DNA of 64,000 nucleotides from Parashewanella tropica (GTDB lineage: Bacteria > Pseudomonadota > Gammaproteobacteria > Enterobacterales > Shewanellaceae). A model generated the notes under the pieces. That model saw only the letters and a list, made by a program, of their open reading frames with translations, was not told the origin of the DNA and did not search any database. The translations under genes were made by a program, and so were the position numbers. Positions 18,540-26,937 of the stretch are shown here, one piece after another. The stretch lies in the NCBI RefSeq assembly GCF_004358445.1, contig NZ_CP037951.1, positions 3,814,001 to 3,878,000 of the forward strand, written 5' to 3'. The first letter of the stretch is position 1; each line of letters starts with the position of its first letter.

Positions 18540-20063
18540 ATGATGCTATGGAGGCTTAATTGCACTCGCTCAGTGAGGAAATCTTTCTGGGCAGCACTAT
18601 TGCTCTCAGGGTTAACGCAACCGCTGTTTTCAGTGCATGCCCAAGCAGAATCAATATCGACATCAGGCAAACAATCATCATGCTATCTCAATGGCTTAAG
18701 TGAAAAAGTGGTTTGCGGGAAAGTAACGGTTGCTGAAAATCCACAACAGCCGGAAGGCCGCCATATTGATATTCATTATGCCCTATTGCCCGCGATAAAA
18801 AACCAATATCCCAACGAAGCGTTTGTCGCCATTGCCGGAGGCCCAGGTCAATCGGCCATTGATAATGCCGCAGGCTTTGAGCGTACCTTTTCCAAAATTA
18901 GAGAAACCAGAGACATCCTACTGATCGATCAGCGCGGCACTGGGCGCTCTAATATTCTGAGTTGTGGGTTTGATCATATCAACGCACTAAGCGCTGATGA
19001 TGAATCTATTGATATAAAACAAGAAGCGAAAAAGTGTTTAATCAAGTTATCCAACAAAGCTGACGTAACTCAATACGGAAGTGATATTGCCGTCAGTGAT
19101 TTTGAAGCGGTGCGTAAAGCCTTGGGATATCAAAAATTCCATCTGTACGGTGTTTCCTATGGCAGTCGTGTAGCACAACTGTATATGCGCCATTACCCAA
19201 ACTCGCTTCTTACCGTTACTCTTGATGGCGTTGTCCCTATGCAGCAAAGTGTACTCACTCAAGGTGAAGCGATTGATCGTGCCATTGAGTTACTATTCAA
19301 AGACTGTCAGCAATCAACATCATGCAAGCATGCGTTTCCTAAGTTAAAACAAGATTATCAAAACACCTCGAAACGATTAAAAACAAAAGCTTATCAAGGT
19401 ACCGTAAATGATCCCTCAACGGGAGAACCGACTCAGTTACTGCTGACCCAAAGCAAGTTCCTGAGCACCATTCGCATTGGATTATATGATGGCAAAATGC
19501 GTGCATTACTGCCTTATGCTATTCACCAAGCCAACAAAGGAAATTACCAAGCCATATTAGGCTTATACTCCCTCACTCAGTCAGGTGTTGATATCGCAAC
19601 AGGTATGAATGCTTCAGTGGTGTGCGGGGAGGATTTACCAAGATTGACGCCCCAACAAAAAACTCGGCTAGAGGCCAGCTATTTTGGCCGTACTTTACTG
19701 AGCAGCACTGAACAAATTTGTGATGTTTGGAAAGTGCCAGCAGTGAATACTTCATTTGCTGATGCCATCGACAGCGATATTCCCACATTACTATTATCAG
19801 GCGAACTTGATCCTGCTACCCCACCGTCTTGGGGAGAGTTAGCCGACGAAAAACTCAGCCATGCCAAGCACTTTATTGCACCATACGCCACTCACGGTAT
19901 CGCCTTTCAGTCTTGCGGAAATAAATTAATCGCACAATTGGTTAATGATGGCAGTGTCGACAACCTTGACGATAAATGCCTTAAAAAAGACGTTCGCCGT
20001 GGCTTTTTTCTTAATGCCAGCAGTATTGAACCACAGCCAACTCAAACTAAGGCTAAGGAGTAA
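18540..20063 (+). CDS. Secreted alpha/beta hydrolase, S33 (TAP-like) peptidase
   Basis: A 507-residue alpha/beta hydrolase with an N-terminal export signal (residues about 12-36, cut near AQA-ES). The oxyanion segment GGPGQS is at 100-105, the nucleophile elbow GVSYGS gives Ser206, and Asp424 (GELDPATP) and His452 (YATHG) complete the triad. The C-terminal TAP-like domain matches tripeptidyl or prolyl aminopeptidases. It probably acts in the periplasm. It is 3 bp upstream of an ABC exporter pair, so the three genes form one operon. A GGGAAG ribosome site precedes the first of two adjacent ATGs. Confidence 0.88.
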   Translation: MMLWRLNCTRSVRKSFWAALLLSGLTQPLFSVHAQAESISTSGKQSSCYLNGLSEKVVCGKVTVAENPQQPEGRHIDIHYALLPAIKNQYPNEAFVAIAGGPGQSAIDNAAGFERTFSKIRETRDILLIDQRGTGRSNILSCGFDHINALSADDESIDIKQEAKKCLIKLSNKADVTQYGSDIAVSDFEAVRKALGYQKFHLYGVSYGSRVAQLYMRHYPNSLLTVTLDGVVPMQQSVLTQGEAIDRAIELLFKDCQQSTSCKHAFPKLKQDYQNTSKRLKTKAYQGTVNDPSTGEPTQLLLTQSKFLSTIRIGLYDGKMRALLPYAIHQANKGNYQAILGLYSLTQSGVDIATGMNASVVCGEDLPRLTPQQKTRLEASYFGRTLLSSTEQICDVWKVPAVNTSFADAIDSDIPTLLLSGELDPATPPSWGELADEKLSHAKHFIAPYATHGIAFQSCGNKLIAQLVNDGSVDNLDDKCLKKDVRRGFFLNASSIEPQPTQTKAKE

Positions 20064-20066
20064 GCC

Positions 20067-20801
20067 ATGATTGAAGTAAAAAATTTATCGAAACGTATTG
20101 GTGATGTACAAGCGTTGAATGACTTGAGCTTTAAAGCCTTAGACGGACAGATTACTGGGCTTCTCGGCCCTAATGGTGCAGGGAAAACCACTTGTCTTCG
20201 CACTTTATTTGGCTTACTGCAGCCCGATGAAGGTATCGCTGAAATTGATGGCATCAATGTACGTGAAAACCCCATTGCCGCTAAACAACAGCTAGGATTA
20301 TTTCCTGATCCTTTTGGTCTGTATGAGCGTCTTACGCCCAGAGAGTACATTCAATATTTTGCAAAGCTCAGTGGGTTACCAGCAGAAAAGGCAAGCGCTG
20401 CAACTACTCGCACGATTGAAATGTTAAAACTGGAAGAGATTGCCGACCGCCGCTGTAAAGGCTTTTCGCAAGGTCAACGTATGAAAACGGCCTTGGCACA
20501 AGCCATTGTCCACCAGCCTACCAATGTGATTTTAGATGAGCCCACTCGCGGCTTAGATGTAATGAGTACTCGCTTACTGCGTAGCAACTTACAAATGCTG
20601 AAAGAGCAAGGTCATTGCGTGCTGTTTTCTAGTCATGTGATGCAAGAAGTGGCCGCCTTATGTGATCAAGTGATAGTGATGGCAAGAGGTAAAGTCGTTG
20701 CTGTGGGCAGCCCAGAGGAATTATGTGAAATGGCGGGCGAAACCTCGCTAGAAGAAGCCTTTATTCAGTTAATTGGCACCGACGAAGGAATTGCAGCATG
20801 A
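20067..20801 (+). CDS. natA: ABC transporter ATPase, NatA type
   Basis: A 244-residue ATP-binding subunit. Walker A GPNGAGKTT is at residues 34-42, the signature FSQGQRMK at 133-140 and Walker B VILDEP at 154-159. The sequence resembles NatA (Na+ export) and related ABC-2 exporter ATPases. Its stop overlaps the permease start (ATGA). The symbol reflects similarity; the exported substrate is not known. Confidence 0.85.
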   Translation: MIEVKNLSKRIGDVQALNDLSFKALDGQITGLLGPNGAGKTTCLRTLFGLLQPDEGIAEIDGINVRENPIAAKQQLGLFPDPFGLYERLTPREYIQYFAKLSGLPAEKASAATTRTIEMLKLEEIADRRCKGFSQGQRMKTALAQAIVHQPTNVILDEPTRGLDVMSTRLLRSNLQMLKEQGHCVLFSSHVMQEVAALCDQVIVMARGKVVAVGSPEELCEMAGETSLEEAFIQLIGTDEGIAA

Positions 20802-21934
20802 TCAAGCTTCTGAATATTTTGATAAAAAAAGAATTGATAGATGCAATTCGAGACAAACGTTCAGTCATGGCCGTAATGTGGTACGCCATCGGCTCGCCAT
20901 TATTGATGTGCGGCTTATTTTTCTTGCTGATAAACAAACTGGCAAGCCCGAGCGATCTCCAAATAACCATCACGAACCCACAGGGTGCTCCCGATTTAAT
21001 CCGTTATCTCGAAAACCAAGATATAACACACGGTACAGGTAAAGACCTTAAGGCCATTACTTTAAAAATAAGTGATGATTTTGCTAAGGAAATGAATAAA
21101 GGCCAGCCCGCTACGGTGACGCTCATTGCTGATAACTCAGAACAAAACCTTCGAAGTTCAATTAGCCGTCTTCAACGAGCCTTACAGGTATATAGCAGTG
21201 AAATGGCTAGCTTGAGATTGATTGCTCGCGGTATTAATCCCACAGTAGTGCAACCCATTAAAGTGGTAATGGAAGATCAAGCCACTAAAGAATCTAAAGG
21301 GAGCTTTATTTTTGGTCTCGCCATTTTAAGTATCATTTATGCGGTATTTATTTGTGGTATGAACCATGCGATTGATACTAGTGCCGGCGAGCGTGAACGC
21401 AACTCACTGACTCTGCTACTTAGTCACCCACTGTCAACCCGTCAAATTGTTCTATCAAAAGTCTTAGCCGTGACCACATTGGCAATGACAGGTCTACTAT
21501 TAACTTTATTGGTATCTAAAGCGGCCTATACGCTAGTGCCATGGCATGAATTGGGCTTTACTATCAAAGTCAGTTTTGACTTTATTCTTTTCAGCTGTTT
21601 GCTGGCGTTGCCAATCTCGATTATGGCTTCCTCACTGCAACTATTTGCATCATTCTTTGCCAAAAGCTTTAAAGAGGCGCAAACCTATATTTCGTTTACT
21701 TTGTTTGTCCCGATGATGTTATCCATAGCTATCACTTATGATATTGCCCCTGATACCTTACATTGGCTGCCAGTTTCAGGTCAGCAACAAGCTTTGATGC
21801 AATTTATCAAAGGTAAGAGTATCGACATGACACCATTATTAGTGTCTAGCGCCATGACGCTTTTGTTGGCGATAGGCCTTATTCTAGGAATGGAAAAAGC
21901 ACTGAAAAGTGAAAAAACCATCTTTGGGTTATAA
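20798..21934 (+). CDS. natB: ABC-2 permease, NatB type
   Basis: A 378-residue membrane subunit. One transmembrane helix near residues 20-45 is followed by a large periplasmic domain (about 50-165). Five or six C-terminal helices start at FIFGLAILSIIYAVFICGM. The ERERNSLTLLLSHP block after the second helix is typical of NatB/ABC-2 permeases. It pairs with the ATPase it overlaps by 4 bp. Co-transcription with a secreted peptidase suggests export of, or protection from, a peptide, but Na+ export is the named precedent. Confidence 0.85.
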   Translation: MIKLLNILIKKELIDAIRDKRSVMAVMWYAIGSPLLMCGLFFLLINKLASPSDLQITITNPQGAPDLIRYLENQDITHGTGKDLKAITLKISDDFAKEMNKGQPATVTLIADNSEQNLRSSISRLQRALQVYSSEMASLRLIARGINPTVVQPIKVVMEDQATKESKGSFIFGLAILSIIYAVFICGMNHAIDTSAGERERNSLTLLLSHPLSTRQIVLSKVLAVTTLAMTGLLLTLLVSKAAYTLVPWHELGFTIKVSFDFILFSCLLALPISIMASSLQLFASFFAKSFKEAQTYISFTLFVPMMLSIAITYDIAPDTLHWLPVSGQQQALMQFIKGKSIDMTPLLVSSAMTLLLAIGLILGMEKALKSEKTIFGL

Positions 21935-21944
21935 CCATTAAGTC

Positions 21945-21972
21945 AGTCCGCTTGATTTTATTCAAGCGGACT
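21945..21972. terminator. Terminator between natB and the small secreted protein
   Basis: An 11-bp perfect stem AGTCCGCTTGA / TCAAGCGGACT with a 6-nt loop lies just after natB and just before the stop of the converging gene. T-runs are poor, so efficiency is uncertain. Confidence 0.6.
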
Positions 21973-21982
21973 TATGGCACAT

Positions 21983-22402
21983 TTACTTCCAAGTCTCACA
22001 TTGGCTCTCATCACATTTCAAGCCAACATTATTATTTATTTCACCGTTATAAATAATGTGATCATTGGATAAATTAACCACTTCTACGTTTTGGACTCCC
22101 TTACCAAAATGTTCATTTTTAGTCTTGCAAGGCTGTACGACACCTCTAGGGTAGGGTTTAGTATCTAATACATAGTACAGTTGGATTTTAGGAGACTGAT
22201 TAAAAATCGGATAACAGCTTTTGATTTTAGAACCTTCAGATGCGGTTTTACAAAACACTTTACCGCTTTTCGCACCTTGACAGCTTGGATCGAAATTATT
22301 GGCTTGAGTAGACGTGTCGAGACTTGAGTGAGCAAAGGCAATGAAAGGAAAAGTAATAAGAAAAAAACTGGCTTGCTTTATAACTTTTGAGATGTGCATC
22401 AT
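21983..22402 (-). CDS. Small secreted cysteine-containing protein, unknown
   Basis: A 139-residue protein with a Sec signal peptide (residues 1-24, cut after AFA). The mature part has seven cysteines (in SCQG, VFCKT, SCYP, QPCK, LKCDESQCE), which suggests disulfides in the periplasm or outside the cell. I recognise no domain. It is transcribed toward natB and is probably monocistronic, with a GAGGT ribosome site ahead of the double ATG. Confidence 0.65.
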   Translation of the reverse strand: MMHISKVIKQASFFLITFPFIAFAHSSLDTSTQANNFDPSCQGAKSGKVFCKTASEGSKIKSCYPIFNQSPKIQLYYVLDTKPYPRGVVQPCKTKNEHFGKGVQNVEVVNLSNDHIIYNGEINNNVGLKCDESQCETWK

Positions 22403-22624
22403 TAATACCTCTTTGAATAAATACCAATGACTGAAATTGGCATCAGTTAACCCTCTCCTTTCTTGTTATCGTCCGTATATTTTTTAAGCTACTTGAATCC
22501 TTATTGGTATTCAACACCTTTCCAAGGAATTAAACCTTGTTTAAGTAAATTGCCCCCTTTGATTGCCTCTGCTATTTGTTAAGTGTTTATAAATCACATT
22601 TGATAAACCTTGGAGGCATACATT

Positions 22625-23569
22625 ATGTCTTCTCTTGCATTACATTATGATGTTTCTCAGATTTCAGCATCTCGCTTGTATAAAGTCATGGATGCAAAAA
22701 CGAAATCAGAGGCCATAAAGTTGGGCTTGATTGATAGATTGATAGATCTATTTGTACGTCATGGTCAAAAACAAAAGGCTTTGGGTCAGCTTTATGACGA
22801 AGTGAATAAGGGCGTTAGTCAAGATCAACATTTTGATCCGCTGTACTTTCATCCAAAGTACCGTAACAACCCCACCCCACCTCTTCATGGTTTTTCATTT
22901 CATCAACAAGTACAAAAGCTCTGGCAGTTGCAGGAGAAAATTGCCGACAGTCCTCATGAATTCAAAGTGGAACTCGAACGTCAAGGCGAATCTAGACATG
23001 GTCAAGATTATGCTCTTCGTATATACCATAATGGAGAGCTTATCAACGAAGCCTATGTCACCCATCCCTACGATGCCAGTCCAGACAATCTTGAGTACAT
23101 ATGCTATTTAAAGTGTGTTTCATTTGCATTGGCCTGTAATCTTAACCAAGTCTACCGACAATTCGCGAAAGCTCAGGCAATGGGTAAGAAGTTTGACTTC
23201 ACTCAAAAATACTATGTTCAGTACTTTATCGAACAGTTTTTGATGGAACAAATAGAAACGACAATGCGATTACAAGATGTAACTATTTTACTTGACGATC
23301 TCCAGCTTGATAATGGGCAGTTTTTAAGCGAAGTGGTATCTGATGTAGCGAATCACCTTTCAAATTCATACAGTACTGATGCTAAGGCTTACGAAGAAGA
23401 ACTTGCTTTTAAAGAAAAATGCACCGCTAGTGCGACTGATGATGACATTGATAACGGTTATGATGCCGATATGGAAGACAACGGCCCAGAATATGCAGAG
23501 GATACCCCAAGCTCCCCACCTAGAATGTCTGAATTTCCACTTCTCAGTAGTTTACAATCTGCAGAATGA
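22625..23569 (+). CDS. Unknown protein with acidic C-terminus
   Basis: A 314-residue protein of no recognised family. Start at MSSLALHY because GGAGG lies 8 bases upstream; the TTG at 22610 precedes that site and is not credible. Residues 1-60 are helical with a charged segment around LGLIDRLIDLFVRHGQKQKAL. Residues 115-215 are mixed alpha/beta. The last 55 residues are very acidic and proline-containing (DDDIDNGYDADMEDNGPE), likely disordered. There is no signal peptide or membrane helix. The large intergenic spaces on both sides indicate a single-gene transcript. Confidence 0.65.
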   Translation: MSSLALHYDVSQISASRLYKVMDAKTKSEAIKLGLIDRLIDLFVRHGQKQKALGQLYDEVNKGVSQDQHFDPLYFHPKYRNNPTPPLHGFSFHQQVQKLWQLQEKIADSPHEFKVELERQGESRHGQDYALRIYHNGELINEAYVTHPYDASPDNLEYICYLKCVSFALACNLNQVYRQFAKAQAMGKKFDFTQKYYVQYFIEQFLMEQIETTMRLQDVTILLDDLQLDNGQFLSEVVSDVANHLSNSYSTDAKAYEEELAFKEKCTASATDDDIDNGYDADMEDNGPEYAEDTPSSPPRMSEFPLLSSLQSAE

Positions 23570-23751
23570 TTTCCCTAAACAGTTAAAAATACCGAGCTGA
23601 AATTACTTTGACAAAAATCACAGTAAAAATGTCATTTTTTATTAGATAAAACCACCAAATATTGAGTATAATTCACTCGATTTTGATATTGGCAATCTAT
23701 TGATTTTATTAATAGCTGTATAACTTTATTGTATTTATTGGGCGTAATAGA

Positions 23752-24972
23752 GTGAACGACTACGAATTTCGAATTAAACGCAAGTTTATCATCAAGTTAG
23801 GTAAAGCTTTACACAAGTTTGGTACACCTGCATACCGACTTGAAGCCCATTTAACTAAAGTTTCCCGTAGCTTAGGACTTGAAGGTAATTTCGTTATTTC
23901 ACCCACGTCCATGACCTTCGTGCTACACCACAATGAAGATCAAGAATACAACCACCTTGCACGAGTAAAGCCAGGGGAGTTGGACTTAGGTGCATTAGCT
24001 CGTACTGATGAGTTAGTCGATGAGCTCATTTCAGGCCAACGTAACCTTGATGAAGCACTTGAGCGACTCGACGACATCGCAAATAAACCCAACCCTTATG
24101 GCACAGTGCTGACTTGGATAGCGTTCACTTTATCGTCAGCAGCGTTTGCCATGCTGATGAATACCAGCTGGAACGATGTGTTTTGGTCTGGTGTGTTAGG
24201 CTTTATTGTCTTTGGGTTTGTTTATATTTCAGAACGATCTTCCAAAATGGCTGAAATGCTGGAGCCCCTTTCCACTTTGGTTGGTGGCTTTGCCATGTGT
24301 GGTGTTGCGCTCATTGACTCGAGTGTGAACATTCCGGTGGTGATTTTATCTGGTGTGATAGCCTTTGTACCCGGTTTAGCCTTAACCATAGGTTTGGCTG
24401 AAGTAGCGTCACGAGACTTGATCTCTGGTACCGCAAGGATCATGGATGCCTTAATGTTGCTGTTTAAGTTGTACTTTGGCGCATTTCTTGGGTTAGCCAT
24501 CGGTCATGCCGTATTTGGTACTGTCTCGCCAACAACATCCATTCCACTTCCCAGTGGCTCTGTTTGGGCTGCCGTTCCTTTACTATCTATTTCGTTGGCC
24601 ATTATGTTTAAGGCCCGCCCAAAAGATGCACCATGGGGAATTCTAGCTGGGATTATTGCCTTTTCGTTCGCCATGCTCGGTGGTAAATACATTGGTGACT
24701 CTATTGGGATCTTCTTTGGTGCTATGGCAGTAGGAATATACTCCAACTTATTTGCTCGTTGGATGAAAGCACCTGCCTCTATTGCTTTGCTTCAAGGCAT
24801 AGTGATCTTGGTTCCAGGAAGTAAAACCTACATTGGATTAAATTCGTTAATCGCAGGCGAAACCATGCTCAATCAATCTCATATTGGTACACAAGTGTTT
24901 TTGATTTTTATGTCACTCATTGCAGGGCTGATCTTCGCCAATGTCGCAGTACCACCTCGTCGTGCGCTATAA
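23752..24972 (+). CDS. Threonine/serine exporter, ThrE family
   Basis: A 406-residue inner-membrane protein of the ThrE family, with the DUF1212 part (residues 1-250) and the DUF3815 part (270-400) fused as in the Corynebacterium prototype. The cytosolic N-terminus contains GTPAYRLEAHL and the conserved FVISPTSM segment. About ten membrane helices follow from residue 118. It likely exports threonine and serine with the proton motive force. The start is a GTG with a weak ribosome site. Confidence 0.85.
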   Translation: MNDYEFRIKRKFIIKLGKALHKFGTPAYRLEAHLTKVSRSLGLEGNFVISPTSMTFVLHHNEDQEYNHLARVKPGELDLGALARTDELVDELISGQRNLDEALERLDDIANKPNPYGTVLTWIAFTLSSAAFAMLMNTSWNDVFWSGVLGFIVFGFVYISERSSKMAEMLEPLSTLVGGFAMCGVALIDSSVNIPVVILSGVIAFVPGLALTIGLAEVASRDLISGTARIMDALMLLFKLYFGAFLGLAIGHAVFGTVSPTTSIPLPSGSVWAAVPLLSISLAIMFKARPKDAPWGILAGIIAFSFAMLGGKYIGDSIGIFFGAMAVGIYSNLFARWMKAPASIALLQGIVILVPGSKTYIGLNSLIAGETMLNQSHIGTQVFLIFMSLIAGLIFANVAVPPRRAL

Positions 24973-24974
24973 AT

Positions 24975-25043
24975 AACCTGAGCTCTGCATAAGCAAACCT
25001 CTACAGCTCAGGTTAAATAAACACGGGGAGAGCCTTTCTCCCC
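24975..25043 (+). terminator. Two consecutive hairpins after the ThrE-type exporter
   Basis: Stem AACCTGAGCT / AGCTCAGGTT (24975-24984 with 25005-25014) begins directly after the stop. It is followed by GGGGAGA / TCTCCCC (25025-25031 with 25037-25043). Neither has a long T run. Confidence 0.5.
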
Positions 25044-25200
25044 TGCTCTACAAATAAAAACCTCTCCTCCTTATTTTTCTCGACTACACTTTGTGAACGC
25101 CTGAAATCATACGATTTATTTTTTGGCGTCTATACTAGAAGTTGACTATGGAACAGGTTGAAAGATTCGACCTGCGAACCAGTGGTATCGGAGAGCAGTA

Positions 25201-26841
25201 ATGGTCGGTCTTAAACAAGGATGTTTTTCTTTTATCATGATGTTAAGCCTCATGGCTACAACATCACTTGCTGACGACAGCTTTACCAACGTTTTAAACT
25301 CCTTAGTCCCTAATTCAAAAGGGATAAAAGTAGATAAAATTGTCATTATCAATCACTCGATTTTCGACCAATCTAAAAAAAATACCATCCGATTTCACGA
25401 TTGGGCCAACCGCTTACACACCAACACACGAAAATCGGTGATCCGTAATCATCTGACATTCAAAACTGGGGATACGATTAATCCAGACGATTTATATGAA
25501 GCACAGCGTATTTTACGTAGCCAACGATACCTTCGTGATGCCGAAGTTTACATCGCCGATCTCCAACCGGGTGAAAGCAGTAATGGAAATGGTCGAACCA
25601 TTATTGTTGAAACCTGGGATAACTGGACACTGCTGCCTACAGCAGGCTTTAACCGTACCGAAGAAGGTAACAAGTTATCTTTGGGGCTCAAAGACGACAA
25701 CTTTCTTGGATACGGTATCCGAACCCGACTGAAGTACAAGCAAGATCCTAAACGTGATGGCTATTTAGCTAACATATCAGCACCAGTAAATTGGGTTGAC
25801 CATGGCAATGCCAGCTTAAATTATGAAAAAAACAGTGATGGTCATATTTTTGGTTTTTCATTTGATAAGCCATTCTACTCTAAAAGGACAAAAACAGCCT
25901 TTTCTCTAAGCCATAGTGATTTTATCCTCATTGATGAAATTGAATTAAATGGCGAAGTAGATAACTCCTTTACTCATCACTCACATTTTTATAAAGGAGA
26001 ATTTGGTTGGCTTTACAATCGTAACGATAACAATCTTTCTCGTATTACTCTCGGCTTTACCGAAAGCGAAGAGCATTTCCATTCCCTGATGAAAAAAGAA
26101 GTACCTAAAGAGCGCTTGTACTCCTATCCATGGGTCAAATATGAATATCTTTCTGAAGACTTTAGAGAATTTCGTAACGTTCACTTAATCAACCAAGATG
26201 AAGACATTAATTTAGGCTGGAATCATAATATCCAATTAGGTGCGGAGCTTAACGATACTAGAACAAAAGGCAAACCTGGCTATCACCTCAATTTTAATAC
26301 CTCAAAAGGCTATACCTACGACGGTAATCTATGGCTATTTAATATGCAGGGTTCAGGAACGTTTGAAACCTCACAAGATGATTTCTACCGCGTTGACGTA
26401 ACTGGAGAATACTATAATTTGGCCCATCCTAAGTGGGTGTTATTCTCTAGAATAAAATTCACCTTTAGTGAGCATTTACCTTTAGACATGTTGAATTCTT
26501 TAGGTGATGACACAGGGCTTAGAGGCTACCCAGATCAGTATCAACATGGAGATAAGTCATGGTTGATCACAGGGGAAATTCGCCACATCCCTAACGTCAA
26601 CTTGTTTCAATTGGCTGAATTAGCTTTGGTGGGGTTTGCTGATGTAGGACATACCTTTGGCTCAGGTACCTTTGATAACGAAAATCGAAAAACACTTGCA
26701 AGTGTTGGGGTGGGGTTACGTATTTATGCCTCTAAGTCGAGTAATGGCAGCGTGGCCCATATCGATTTGGCTTACCCTATAACCTCAGGTATTGCTATTG
26801 ATGGTGCAGAAATACGATTTGCCTTAAAAAAGTCGTTCTAA
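25201..26841 (+). CDS. Outer-membrane Omp85/surface-antigen family protein
   Basis: A 546-residue exported protein. A signal peptide covers residues 1-24 (cut near LAD-DS). One POTRA-like domain follows (about 38-120, containing RKSVIRNHLTFKTGD and YEAQRILRSQRYLRDAEVYI). A 16-strand-type barrel ends in a terminal Phe, the BAM recognition signal. It is shorter than BamA or TamA and has a single POTRA, like small surface-antigen proteins of unknown cargo. GGAGAG gives a ribosome site. It probably stands alone. Confidence 0.82.
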   Translation: MVGLKQGCFSFIMMLSLMATTSLADDSFTNVLNSLVPNSKGIKVDKIVIINHSIFDQSKKNTIRFHDWANRLHTNTRKSVIRNHLTFKTGDTINPDDLYEAQRILRSQRYLRDAEVYIADLQPGESSNGNGRTIIVETWDNWTLLPTAGFNRTEEGNKLSLGLKDDNFLGYGIRTRLKYKQDPKRDGYLANISAPVNWVDHGNASLNYEKNSDGHIFGFSFDKPFYSKRTKTAFSLSHSDFILIDEIELNGEVDNSFTHHSHFYKGEFGWLYNRNDNNLSRITLGFTESEEHFHSLMKKEVPKERLYSYPWVKYEYLSEDFREFRNVHLINQDEDINLGWNHNIQLGAELNDTRTKGKPGYHLNFNTSKGYTYDGNLWLFNMQGSGTFETSQDDFYRVDVTGEYYNLAHPKWVLFSRIKFTFSEHLPLDMLNSLGDDTGLRGYPDQYQHGDKSWLITGEIRHIPNVNLFQLAELALVGFADVGHTFGSGTFDNENRKTLASVGVGLRIYASKSSNGSVAHIDLAYPITSGIAIDGAEIRFALKKSF

Positions 26842-26937
26842 CACCCTCAATTTCAGAAAGAATTAATCTTTTATTTCTCCAGCTCGTCTACAGTTACCCT
26901 ACTATGAAAGTGTTTTATGAGTATAAGGAGTCACTCA

